Counted from the first letter of the stretch, positions 45,109 to 56,575 are shown. The stretch is DNA of 64,000 nucleotides from Fulvia fulva (GCF_020509005.1 NC_063019.1:4154001-4218000); one strand, 5' to 3'. The notes: generated from the sequence alone by a model not told the origin. Numbers and translations: made by a program.

Positions 45109-48100
45109 TAGGTACTAACGCTAGCGGTACTAACGTCGTCGAATTACCGGCGGGAAATACGTAGTCTACTACTTTAGCGTAGAAGTAAGTAGATATAAAT
45201 AAGAACAGTTATACGAAGAATTAAGGGAAGTACTACTAGTAGAGCCTCTACTAGAAGGACTTAAGCTGTCATTATATATTCTTAGGATAGTAGAAATAGA
45301 ATATGACCTAGTTATTAGCTTATACCTAGTAATACCGGGCGTAGCTAATAGGTAATATACATTGACTTTCCTTAATAACGGTACTAACTTAGATTATATT
45401 AACTCTTCTTATACGCGTAAATGTAACCTGCCCTTAACTAAGCTTAATAACCTATTAGTACTCGGATTAGCTAATAGGCCTATAGCTACGGAAATGATCG
45501 AACACCGTATAACTATAGAATTTACGCTTAGTAATAGCTATAGAGAAACGAGAACGTTCTAGGTTACTTATCTAGAATACGATATAGTACTAGGTAGACC
45601 TTAGTACGATAAACATTAGCTAGGTATCCACTTTACCTCTAGTATAATAACCCTCGACTCGGAGTACTATAAGGAATATTGCCTATAGAGCGGCAAGCTA
45701 GTCTAGGTATAGAGTGTTAATAATAAGTAGGAGCCTATAATTACTAAGCAAAGCTTCGAAGTAGCTCTAAAGACCCGATTACTATATTAAGCTACCGTTA
45801 AAGAAGACGATAAAGGAGATCTAGTCTAGACTATAACTTCTAACGTAATTATAAAGTAACGACCTAAGCCCGAGATATCGACCGAGACGCCGCCCGTACC
45901 GATACTACCGGATATCAATATCTAGGAAGTTAGCGAAGCGGCTATCGACAGGATCGCTAGGCAAAAGGGAGCTAAAGTATATATAATGTTTATTTTCGAT
46001 AAGAACAAACAATAGTAACTAGGGAATCTCCGCGTAACGGACCCTTTAATAGCTTATACTATAAGTGCTCGGAATATACGTAAGATAGTAGTATATAGGC
46101 CCGATACTAGCTATAGGATGCTATCTAATAACAAGACTATTAAACGACTAGATACTTAAGTAGCGGCGTTCGTACTAGTAGCGTAGCGTACTAGCCCAAT
46201 ACTGTCCGCTTATAAGATATACGTATAGTCTAATATCAACAAGTTTATAAAGAAAAAGGAGGAGATAATCGATCCGAAGGATCACCTCCTACCTATCTAT
46301 TACGAGTTTATATACGTCTTTTCTAAGTAAGATACGAAGGAGCTCCTACCGTATAGGCTAGGTATCGACTATAAGATCAAACTAAAGCCTAGCGCGACTC
46401 CGCCCTTTAGCCGACCTTACCGTATATTAAACTAAGAGGACGAGGTAATAGCTTATTAGGTCTAAGAACAATTAGCCTAGAAGGGCATCCGTAGATACGA
46501 AGGAAGGGTAGACGTATCTTTACCTATACTTATCGTTAAGAAACCTAGCGGAGGACTTAGAGTTTATATTGACTATAGATAGGTAAACGAACGTACGATA
46601 AAATCTAGGTATCCTATACTCCTAATATAGGACACACTTAACCGCATTATAGAGAAGAAGTACTTTACTAAGCTAGATATTATCGCCGCCTTTAACCGTA
46701 TACGTATAGCGGAAGGGTCGGAATAGCTTACGGCGTTTACGACACGGTATAGCTAGTTCGAGTACTTAGTAATACCGTTTAGACTATGTAATATACCCGG
46801 GACATTTCAATCGTATATTAACGATACCCTAAGAGAGTTCCTCGACGACTTTACGTCCGCGTACCTCGACGACATCCTAATCTTTAGCGACGCGCTCGAA
46901 GAACATATCGAGTATATAAAGAAGGTGCTCCGTAAGTACGGTAAGGTAGGCCTTTAGCTCGATATCTCTAAATACGAGTTCTATACTTAGTCTACTAAGT
47001 ACCTCGGATTAATTATCGGTAAGGATAGCGTATTAATAGACCTAGCTAAGGTATAAGCGATACGTAAATAGGGGACTCCTACTAACGTAAAGGACATCCT
47101 TACGTTTAATAGATTCTTAGGCTTCTATCGACGCTTTATTAAGGACTATAGCAAGATAGTTCTACCTATAGTAAAGCTAACTAAGAAGGACAACCCCTAG
47201 TACTAGATAAATAAATCTCAGAATACGTTCGAAGGACTAAAGCAAGTATTTACCGACGCTAAGGGAACAGTACTAGCGATATTTATCCCCGGGAGACGTA
47301 CCGTCTTAGAGACTAACGTAAGCGACTTTGTGACCGTAGTAGTCCTATCGTAATATAACGAGGACAACATCCTCCGCCCTATCGTATACCTATCGAAAAA
47401 GATAAGCCCGTAGGAGTATAAATACGACATCTACGACAAGGAGTTACTCGTAATCGTTAAGGCGTTTAAGGAATAGAAGCTAGAGCTAATAGCCGGCGAC
47501 ATCGATAAACTAGACTTCGAGAACTTTACTAACCTAAGCGGCTACCCTATACTCGTCTATAGCAACTATAAGAACTTAGAATACTTTATAATATCTAAGT
47601 AGCTAAATAGACGCTAAGCTAGGTAGGCCGAGTTCTTATTACAGTTCTCCTTTAAGATCGTATACCGACTAGGAGTATAAGGAGCGAAGCTAGATAGCCT
47701 TACTCGACGTTCCTAAGACGCTATCTTATATAACAAGTCAGATCCGCGTTATACTTAATAGGATAGGGTACTACTAAAACTAGAACACTTCCTATCGGTT
47801 AGCGTAAGCTAGATCCTAAGACTATCCGTATCTAAAGTAGAAGGAGTAGTTATAGACGAAGCCCTAGTAGTAGACATTAGTAAGCTATACGAATAAGATA
47901 ACGTAGTCGAAGCTACTACCTAACTCGCGGTAGGGGAACTAGTGAAACTACTCCGAAAGAACAAGATAGACGATAAGTACGTAATACTAGTCGACGGTAT
48001 AATATATATTAAGAACCGATATAGCGGGTATAGCCTCTTCGTTCTACCTATAGAGGATAAGGAGAACACTGTCTATATACGTATAGTTAAAGCCTTTTAC

Positions 48101-49820
48101 GATATACCGGCAGCCGGACACCTAGGTAAGACTACTACGAGTAGGCTCGTATTACGCTATTATATATAGCTAAGGATGACCCGTTTTATTAGATCTTTCG
48201 TACGCGTCTACCGGATATATCGTAATAGCCGTAGTATTAACGAACTATAGCACGGACTTTTGGCCCTACTGCCTATCCCCTTCGATACTTAGGATAATAT
48301 TGCTATAGACTTTGTTATCGACTTGCCTAGAGCGAAGTGTACGGCCGACGGTTAATAGTACGAGAATACGCTCACGGTGACTAATAGACTAGGTAAGGAG
48401 CGCCACTATATTCTAGTTCTCGAAATAATAGCTAAATATATCGCCTACGTCTATATTAAGTATATCTTCTTACGCTACGGATTGCTAAAGACGATTATAT
48501 CGGACCGTAGACCTTAATAGATTTCAGCCTCTTAGGGACGCCTTTATAAGCTACTATAGATTAGGCGTAAGATCTCTACCGGGTATTATCCTAAGACCGA
48601 TAGATAGAGCGAGAATACGAATAAGATAATAGAGCAATATCTACGCGCATTCATTAGCTATATACAAGATGACTAGCCGGACTAGTTACCGCTCGTAGAA
48701 TTTATAGCTAATAACTATGTCTCTAAAACGACTAGTATAAGCCCCTTTATAGCTAATATTAGTAAGAATCCGAGATACGCGGATATAGAGCTTAACCTAC
48801 CTATATAGATACTCCTATATAAATGACACCTAGACGCGGAATTAGTAAATACCTTCGTATAGCGTATAATAGAGCTTCGCTATAAACTAAGAGACTCGAT
48901 AGAGATAGTATAAGCGTCGTAAGCCGAGTACGCGAATAAACACCGTACAATTGTACTACGATACGAAGTAGGTAATATAGTATACCTTAGTACTCGTAAC
49001 TAGCGTACTAAGCGCCCGTTAAAGAAACTTAAATACCGCTATACCGGACCTTATACAATTACTAAAGTACTACTATACGATACGTATCGCCTAGATTTAC
49101 CGCGATTGCTAAGTAATATATATAACGGCTTCTACGCTAACCTACTAATACCGGTATACGAACCGATACTTAGCTAAGTATAACTACTACTAGTACCTAT
49201 AGAGGTAGAAGACGATAATAGCGATATAAGTACGTATTAGTTACTAGATACGATACTAGATATAAAGAGTATACTACCGCCGGGACTAGCGCTACGTAGT
49301 AGAAGGAAGGAGAGACGATACGAGTATCTAGTATAATAGGTTAGTTATAGTAAGCCTACTTAGGAGTCCGCTAAGGAGTTAATAGATACTACCGCCGCCT
49401 CTATCGCGGACTTCTACTATAACTATTATACGAAGGATAGGCTAGCCGGCTTTATACTACTACTAGGGTAGATTCTGAACAAGGATATACCCGAAGACGG
49501 TATAATTAGCGATACTATAAACGCTTCGTTAATAGCTACGTCTAACCTAGTAACTATAGGAGGGCTACGTATACTAATTACGTAGGTACCTATAGCTCTA
49601 CTACCGGTTAAGAGCTACGAGCCTAAGACTAGTATAAGTAAAGACCTGTAGGCAGCTACTTTAAGAAAGATAACCGATAGTAGATAAGTATAAGATAAGC
49701 GTTAACGCGAGTAGTAATCTTCTCTTAACTTAGTAACTATAGCTATACCGCTAACATTAGTTAGTAATAGGTACTATAGCTTATACGAGCTTAAGGGACT
49801 AAGCGCGATTTTGAAGGGGG
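45109..49820 (+). pseudogene. Element C pol remnant: protease, RT, RNase H, integrase, chromodomain-like end
   Basis: Resumes after the A2 target copy. Protease-like region with LTFLNNGTNLDYINSSY at about 45,364-45,415. [10 protein letters not shown] (about 46,557), [20 protein letters not shown], catalytic YLDD at about 46,861-46,875, [13 protein letters not shown]. RNase H: EYKYDIYDKELLVIVKAF. Integrase and a chromodomain-like end (YEYLV, ESAKELI, then ASIADFYYNY). Very many TAG/TAA codons. Confidence 0.85.
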
Positions 49821-49826
49821 GGTTAG

Positions 49827-49984
49827 TATTACGGCCCTAGGCCTAGTAAATAGTCAGCTAGTATATAGGTTACGTAACCGCGCGTCACTAGCGCGCCTCG
49901 GCTATATATAACCTCGGCGTACCTCGCGCTCCTCTTTCCTACGTACCTAGCTACTTTATATTAATACGATTATAAACTGTTATA
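49827..49984 (+). repeat. 3' LTR of element C
   Basis: 158 bp after a G-rich polypurine tract. The 5' LTR palindrome reads GGTTACGTAACC here. Differs from the 5' LTR at five sites: four transitions and one C/A. Confidence 0.88.
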
Positions 49985-50800
49985 CTAGTCCGTCTAATCT
50001 ATCTAGTCCGCTATAATATACGCGCTGTTCTAAGAGATAAGATGTACTATAAGACGAGACGAGACGGGTCGCGAGTTATAGTACGAAGGTGATATAGGTA
50101 GAAGGAATAGGTTGCCTAAAGAAATAAGGTTTAACTACAAAATTTATAGTAGACGGGTACCTACGGTAGGAGACGCGTTCTTTGTTCCCGGTAAATACGA
50201 AAGAACGCGCTACACGTCATTATTTATGACTTACTACCCGTATTCAAGGCCTACTATAAGGTGAATGCTTTTATAACTTGCCGCTAATATTATCTACGTA
50301 ATACTACCTCTTTTGAGTAATATCACCTCTTTTATACTAGCTCGAACCCCTTATACCGCTTTGAGTCGTACACGTCGCGCTTATCGATAGTGTCGTAGCC
50401 TATGAGATGGTTATTGCCCGTCTATTAATAGAATACTAACTTGCTAGTCGGGCTTCTAGCTTGCTAGCCGGGCTGCCTATAGCAGGCTGTATATACTTCG
50501 CCAACCTCACTCGAGTACTCGTAAGCTCGCACGTCGTTACGGCGCGAAGTTGCGCGGTGCTATCGCATCTATAATACTGCAAGCTTGAGATGAAGCGTGA
50601 GGTCGTTGAAGCCTTAGGCTCTATTCGGATTGATTAACGACCAATGAGAAGACGGCTTGGCACTTCCCTCACCTGAATATAGCACGCTTATCATTGCCTT
50701 CAGCACTACTGCTCGAACTACGTCGTAGACCTACGGTCGCAAGCTCCGTTCGGTACGACTAATGTTCGAACGTAGCTTCAGGAAATGGTTCACTTTGCTA
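49985..50800. other. RIP-mutated flank grading into unmutated sequence
   Basis: No match to the continuation of A1 or any element here. RIP texture fades by about 50,560. No gene seen. Confidence 0.5.
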
Positions 50801-51010
50801 ATAAGTAGCTAGATTCTAGCGCTAGCGAATTTGTTTCTCCGACCCGTACAATTTACTCTAAGGTACCTCCTACCTCCTAAGCTCGCTCCTTTACTCGTAG
50901 AATACTATATATATACGGATAGCGGTCGGTAGTGCCTTGGCTCGTCTTTAAGGCAGGCTTCTGCCTCTCTTCAGCATTTTTACCGCGTTTCGCAACTTCC
51001 GAGGCGCTCG
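50801..51010 (+). repeat. Dispersed repeat R, copy 2
   Basis: Similar to 15201-15420 in the same orientation, with the same landmarks (AAGTAGCTAGATT, TTTCTCCGACCCGT, CTATATATACGGATAGCG, AGGCAGGC, TCTGCCTCTC). It sits at the right end of the first RIP island. Confidence 0.7.
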
Positions 51011-51343
51011 AAATGCTTTGGCACCTTTCTTACGCCTTGTTTCTGTCGAACTGACGTATATCTAGCGATGTGGCAAGAGTGGCAATACCGTACCGCGCTA
51101 CAAGACTATCTTCAGTTTCGCTCAGACCAAAGGACGGGTGAGGTCTACAACATCCGTCACGAGTGCCGAAGTAAGGCGCCGGTGCACGGGAGGTCGAACC
51201 CAGGCTGGAAGGGTCTTGAACTCGGCCCTGGGGGAAGCTCGAAGTAGGGGACAAGTAGATCGGTGGCAAAAGAGGCCTGGTACATCAGCGTATCCGTACC
51301 GTAAGTACCACAAAACCTACCCGTGACCGGACTGACGTGTTAG

Positions 51344-51459
51344 GGCACAATGTCACTATCGCAGACCCATCGCTACCGGTTACCAAAGTCGGGACGCCAG
51401 CAGGCCCTTCCTACCTGCCGGTGCAAGTGTGCAACGTACGACCAGGGCAAGTTGTCGGG
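51344..51459 (+). pseudogene. Argonaute-like fragment (end of PAZ / linker 2)
   Basis: The frame reads HNVTIADPSLPVTKVGTPAG, then PSYLPVQVCNVRPGQVV. This resembles the Argonaute segment after the PAZ domain, where N-[IVL]-x-L...LP-x-[IV]-x-VG, then P-x-YLP-x-E-[VL]-C-x-[VI]-x-PGQ is conserved. A 43-nt GTAAGT...TTAG intron (51301-51343) could join an upstream piece. No MID or PIWI sequence follows in any frame that I can see, so this is a remnant. Argonautes carry out RNA silencing. Assignment rests on about 37 residues and is moderate. Confidence 0.5.
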
Positions 51460-51946
51460 TGGAGTCTATTGCGACTGGAAAGAAGCAACATAGTAAGCCG
51501 GCAATCTTGCTTGAAGCTGCAATGCAGATCATGTGACAGACTGCGAGGACAAGTGTGGCTGTAGCGATCGAAACGCAGAACCTTGCTCATCCTCCATCGC
51601 GATGATGTGCCTAGAGGGCGATACCGAGTAGTACTGGACAACGACAGGCTCCGCATAGCTAGGGACAAGGGTTGCAACACGGTCGTAGGCTATCACAGCC
51701 TAGTAACAGCTGTCCAGCAGTCATTGATGGAGCTTACGAGCCGTCGTTCCTTGTTGGTCGTTCCAACAGCATGTCATGTTGGTCTCTTGCCGTGTCGCTG
51801 GGCCATCGGAGCTTACCTTATCGTGCTGGCGCGAAGGCATTATCCGGCTGGAGGATAGCAGCAAAGCCTGCGACCCCAGGCTATGTATCATGCGGCATTG
51901 AGCACGGGATCAAAATAAGCACATGTCGCAACACACAATGGAACTT
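51460..51946. other. Unassigned sequence after the Argonaute-like fragment
   Basis: Normal base texture, short frames on both strands, no domain. Might be further decayed Argonaute sequence, but I cannot recognise it. Confidence 0.35.
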
Positions 51947-52066
51947 AACATCGACCACGGTCATGGCAAGCGCGCGGGTAAATCCTCTCCCGACTAGGAT
52001 ATGTTTGCTGTCTATTCCGATACGCTTGCGAGATGGTGAGGATCCGACATGAACGTGGTCGATGTT
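51947..52066. mobile_element. Small inverted-repeat element (MITE-like), copy 1
   Basis: 120 bp with inverted ends ACATCGACCACGGTCATG and CATGAACGTGGTCGATGT, each bordered by TA as in Tc1/mariner-type target duplications. The core CAAGCGCGCGGGTAAATCC, then TCTCCCGAC, recurs in copy 2 at 55166-55453. Confidence 0.75.
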
Positions 52067-52613
52067 ATCACTGAACCAAGGATAATGATAGATGATGATG
52101 CTGCTGATGTGACGGTGCGATGCTACATTGGCGATTGGCCACCTGTCCGTTGGCGCGGTTGTTGTTCGGCCGACAGGCCCCATGGCGACGTAACAGAGCA
52201 TGCGATGTGATACGAGGTGAAGTTGTTGTTGTCCGTGGTTGCGCCCGCGATGGAGGAACGCCTGCCGCCGCGGGGATCCCTAGGGGACGGGAAAGCTTGA
52301 AGAAAGTCAAGAAACATGTTCGCGAAGCATCGACATGGACATCCCAGTACCATGTCGCATGTCGCGGCATCGCAAGGCGGGGTCACTGTTGGTCTTCCGG
52401 CGCCATCATTGCAACGCGGAATGATCTTTCACCTTCCATCCAACGGGTAACGGACTGCCAGTTCGATATCACTCCTTGACACTGTTCCGTGGGGGGTGTC
52501 TGGCAGGAACAATTGTCAACCTGGGGAGAGAAGACTCGACAACTTGGTAGGACATGGCTGCATCGCTGCTTCGATACTGCGCCAAGGCGAATTGGTGCAA
52601 AGATCAGGACTTC

Positions 52614-53801
52614 ATGGCACTACAGGCGTCGAGCAAATCGTCCGTCGACGACTGTTCGGACGGGCCGTGGAGGGAGCATGAAGAACAGAAACGCCTGTTG
52701 TCTCCAGAGATCCTGGAAACTCCGCCGACATGTCGACGGCATCACCATCTCTTGTTCGGCCTTGTCATGGGCAACATATTTCTTACGATCGTGACCATCC
52801 TCCTGGCAGTGGCACTCTCTATAGCAGCAAGCCAAGATCCATCTCTGACCGTCTACTGTACGTGCACGGCCTATCTTCTCCGAGGTCACGAAGCTGATCA
52901 AGCATAATATGTAGCACCGGCAAAAGAAGCGGTCAGGTATTACGTGCATCGCTTTCGCCCTGCTCTGGGCAATGAGACAGAGTACATGGGCTTTCCAACC
53001 GATGAGACTGACCAAAGATGGGAGGCTCTTTATCAATGTGAGTTGACAGCCTTCGCTTTGTCCTCCACGTATTAAACCACGGTGCCAGATAACGCATCAG
53101 TCATTTCGGAGACCCAGGCTCGCCGCCTACTCACGCCGACGATGGCCATTCCTGGGACCAAGCGATATCTCGTTGAACTTGAGGTGTTCCACAATCTGCA
53201 CTGCTTGAACGAATTACGCAAGCTCCTGTGGCCGGAAAGGTACAGGTTGCTTGAGCAATTGACGTCTGAGAACGGAACAATAGACAGGAGCAGCTTTGGT
53301 TTCAAACACTGGGGTGAGATCATCTCTGCCGGCAGGCCATCAATGCGACTAACAAGGAAAGATCACTGCGTAGATTCTCTCCGTCAAGCGCTCATGTGTA
53401 ACGCGGATATCTCACCCATATCTTGGCACGTTAATGTCCCTTTCAACCGAGGCATCTAGTAAGTCTTCTACCTCAGAATGCGCAGTAGAGAGCTTTACTG
53501 ACAGTTTAATCACAGCCCGCGGTTAGCTACAACGCACACCTGCAAGGACTTCTCCCAGATCCAAAAGTGGGCGGCCGAGCACCATGCCCCTAGCTTCGAG
53601 CAGCGAATCTACGATTTTGAAGAATTGCAGCGGGTCATCGACGACACCGATATCGATCACTCCACTGAAGAAGACTTGCAAAACCAGTATTGGTTATTCC
53701 CTGGCGACAAATGGTTCAAGCACTGGCGAGAGCATACTTATCATGGGGAAGTTTCGCGACCTCAGATCTACCCTACCTCACGACACGAGTGGGAAGACTG
53801 A
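52614..53801 (+). CDS. UstYa-like oxidase (DUF3328), gene 1
   Basis: Exons 52614-52857, 52915-53037, 53089-53458 and 53516-53801 join into 340 residues; all introns are 51-57 nt with GT-AG ends. A cytoplasmic N-terminus precedes one transmembrane helix (residues about 46-73). The family signature is complete: HNLHC at residues 157-161 and DHC at 214-216, the two HxxHC-type motifs thought to bind metal. A THTCKDF block follows. UstYa proteins catalyse oxidative cyclisation or chlorination steps in fungal ribosomal peptides (ustiloxin, asperipin) and in some other pathways such as cyclochlorotine. Start chosen at the Met nearest the helix; an in-frame Met at 52554 is possible. It converges on gene 2, with no precursor peptide visible between. 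Confidence 0.87.
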
Positions 53802-54060
53802 ACACAAGCTGTTGAGAGAGGGCCTAGCCACGTCGTGAATAAACTGAATAGAACTACTGGACGTAAGGTACATCGAATCAAATGGGCACCTCAGAGACTA
53901 AGTCCCAAGTCACTTCAACACAATTTATGCTGAAAATAGATCCAACTGAGTCGCAATGGTAGTGATCGATGTCATCCATAGCAGCGGAAGCAGCAGATTA
54001 AGCAACAACGCATGCTTTTTCTCATCGACACGACTGAGTTCAACCAAAACGTTCTATCAG
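53802..54060. other. Spacer between convergent UstYa-like genes
   Basis: 260 bp holding both 3' UTRs. No ORF with secretion signal or repeated core, hence no precursor peptide here. Confidence 0.5.
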
Positions 54061-55169
54061 CTATCCAATCTGTTGACCGTGATGCTCGTCTGCTTCCTCA
54101 TTATACCACGGTGTCGTGCGCCAGACATCCTTGAACTCATCTGACATGTAAGCTGGAGGGCCATAGCTTGCGGGTCTCCTTAATGCGTAAAAGTCTGTTT
54201 CATCGATTCCATGAGCCTCTTGCCACGCAAGTATCGCATCGAAGTTCCGGCACGTCTTCACAGTGTTGAAGTCAGGATAGGGCTGGCGAAGTGTATCTGT
54301 CCATATATGGGGGTAGATGTCCACACTGGCATGACATGTAATGCTCTGCAGCAGGTAGTAAAGGCAGTGTGACAGATGAGTCTGGTGTAGTTTTGACGAC
54401 GTGTTCAGGCTCGTCCATCCGTCGAGCTTGTAGTCCTCCCAGTACGCCTGCTTTCTCAGCCTTGTGTGATGAGTCAGTTGTCGGCCGAGAACCATTTGGC
54501 TGTCTGTAATGGTACTCACGCGTCAAGGCAGTGTATTTGATGGAAAACATCGATTCGAGCGGCGTAAGCCTCACCCAGTCCAAATGACTCGGGATATTTG
54601 ACGATCGTCGACGGATCGAGGCCAGCCGTGGCCATTTCCTCCTTAGTCAGGGCAATCGGTTGAGTATTTGCGATTCGATCCCAGGCCAGGTCGACCTCGG
54701 CGCTTGGTAAACCACGGTAGACTTCATCATGTGGTGTCGGAAGCAAAGTTGCGTTCATTCGTTTTTCCCCAAGGCCAATCCGCACTTTGTGGAATATCGG
54801 CGCTATGCGTCACAGTGAGCAGAGAAGTCTTTGGGCAGAGCTCAGTTGCTTACATGGAGTAGACGTGAGCGCCAATAAGTCGTTCACTGCATTGTTATGA
54901 CCGGTGAGCTTGTCTCGCGAGAACCACAATACGCCCATCGATATTGCGAAGAGTCCTAGATTAAGGTACGTGATGACCGGCCAAAGATAGGGTTTACGAA
55001 TCGTCCTAGACAGCCTTTCCTCTTCCACGATATCGGACGCCTCATGGAGTGCAACGCGCTCATACAAGTGCTTCTTTCGCGGCATCTTTTTGGACTGCCT
55101 CTGTAGACGATCACTGCTGTCCTGGCGTAGGTCAGAGTCGCTCTCGAAGCCGGTAGTTGGTCGTGGCAC
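54061..55169 (-). CDS. UstYa-like oxidase (DUF3328), gene 2
   Basis: Exons 55169-54854, 54802-54520 and 54460-54061 give 332 residues; introns are 51 and 59 nt. A basic N-terminus leads into one transmembrane helix (residues about 62-83, YLWPVITYLNLGLFAISMGV). Signature motifs: HQIHC at residues 193-197 and SHC at about 230-232, each followed by the usual Leu/Tyr-rich helix, then IYPHIWTD and TVKTCRNFDAILAWQ. Two starts are possible: Met at 55169, or at 55085 (304 residues). The first lies at the edge of an inverted-repeat element, so the upstream Met may be a recent addition. Same family and mirrored orientation as gene 1; the two diverge enough not to be a recent duplication. Confidence 0.86.
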
Positions 55170-55453
55170 CGGCCACGGTCATGTCGGATCCCAGCATCTC
55201 GCAAGCGCGCGGGTAAATCCTCTCCCGACCAGGATACAGCGTCTTCGAGCAGCCGAGTCACATTTTCGATTCCGGCGGACCGATCATCCTAGCAAAATCC
55301 AGGGATAGAGCCAATAAGCCAACATCGATCTGGCGGCAGCTAAAAGCGCGTTTTACTCGGCTGCATGAAGACGCTGTATGTTCGCTGTCGGAGCGGCGTA
55401 TATTCCGACACGCTTGCGAGATGGTGAGGATCCGACATGACCGTGGTCGATGT
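55166..55453. mobile_element. Small inverted-repeat element, copy 2, at the 5' end of UstYa-like gene 2
   Basis: About 288 bp. Outer arms GGCCACGGTCATGTCGGATC (left) and GATCCGACATGACCGTGG (right) are inverted repeats, followed inward by CATCTCGCAAGCG and CGCTTGCGAGATG. A second inner pair is ACAGCGTCTTCGAGCAGCC and its near complement before 55,375. The element folds into a long hairpin. It touches the first codon of UstYa-like gene 2 and covers its promoter. Confidence 0.78.
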
Positions 55454-56573
55454 GAAATGCAGATCGGCACGCCATGCAAGGCGCACAGTGGGAGAGCGTG
55501 GGGGCACTGACTTCACCTCCTCCAGCACTGACCGCATAGCAACAGTACTTATCTGTATGTATGTAGAGTACTGACCTGGAATGTTCTACAGAGTCTATAG
55601 CGAGACCCCAATCTTAACTATAGGCAGACCCTATACATGACTCATATAGACATGACTGTATCGCATTATTAGTCTATACAATCAACGCTTACTACTCGTT
55701 ACTAACAAGTAGCTAAACTAATAATACTACACCTCGTATTATAAGTATCCTACTAGTCTCGTTTACTACGTAAAATTAATTAAATCAAATTAAATTAAAT
55801 CTCCTAATTAAACCTATAGTACTAGAGTATATAGGCTAGTCTTCTTATTTAGAACAAAGACCTAGGTCTAAGCTAGCTATCTAGTAATAGCCGTACTATT
55901 CTAAGTTAAGGTAGCGTAGATAAGTACCTAATTCCGAGGAATATTTAGGGCTACCTTAACGCTATAGTGTAGTATTATACGTACCTTATAACCTATCTTC
56001 TAAGTAATAGTCAGCCCTTTGTGCTTAACAAAAAGACTTAAAAACTTACTATAATCTTACTATTTATCTAGTATAGAACCTAAGTATTATTTAGGTTACC
56101 GATAGCCTATAGCTCGACTATAGCGTACTCCTAAAGAAAGCTATAAGGTAGCGTCTCTAATGCGTCTTAACTAATAGGAATAGTATTACTATTAGGTATA
56201 GAGTTATTTCTAGTCTAGTAGCTCTTATACTTAGGAACGCTACGGTTCTAACACTATAGCTTAGCCCTAGGAGTATATTAGCTTTTCGTTCTAAATAAAG
56301 GGTAAGTTCTTATTAGAAACGTACTTTAAGAAGTTTTTAGTACTAGGCTATATATTCTAGGGCTTTATATTTAGGCCCTAGCGGTTAGCGTAGTTAGTCG
56401 TACGCTAATAATAAGCGCTAGAAAGAGATAGCTACTATATATCGAGCTAGGTAATCTAGCGTAGCTATATCTATTAGCCTCTCGTTCTTAATAAAGAGTA
56501 GTTTATTATTCTAAAAAAACCTCTTATATACCGCGGTTTAAATACGTATTCCTAAAGCCCGGCTAGTTCTATA
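55454..56573. other. Flank and RIP-mutated sequence of unknown origin
   Basis: Texture turns TpA-rich at about 55,600. There is an AT-only run with repeated AAATTAAAT-like words near 55,785. No coding signal or terminal repeats recognised. Confidence 0.5.
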
Positions 56574-56575
56574 TA

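Larger units (their letters stand above)
28413..49984 (+). mobile_element. Ty3/gypsy chromovirus C, split by insertion of A2 (which holds B)
   Basis: The 5' LTR is at 28413-28570 and the 3' LTR at 49827-49984, each 158 bp with 5 differences. Gag occupies about 28,620-30,776; the sequence is interrupted by A2 between the duplicated ACGTC at 30777-30781 and 45104-45108; protease, RT, RNase H, integrase and a chromodomain-like end occupy 45109-49,820. Without the nested elements it is about 7.2 kb, normal for a chromovirus. Flanks do not form a target duplication: TATTA at 28408-28412 but CTAGT at 49985-49989. Confidence 0.88.

Noticed and set aside
52067..52550. Frames upstream of UstYa-like gene 1 as a candidate peptide precursor
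   Set aside because: No signal peptide and no repeated core bounded by Lys-Arg sites in any frame.
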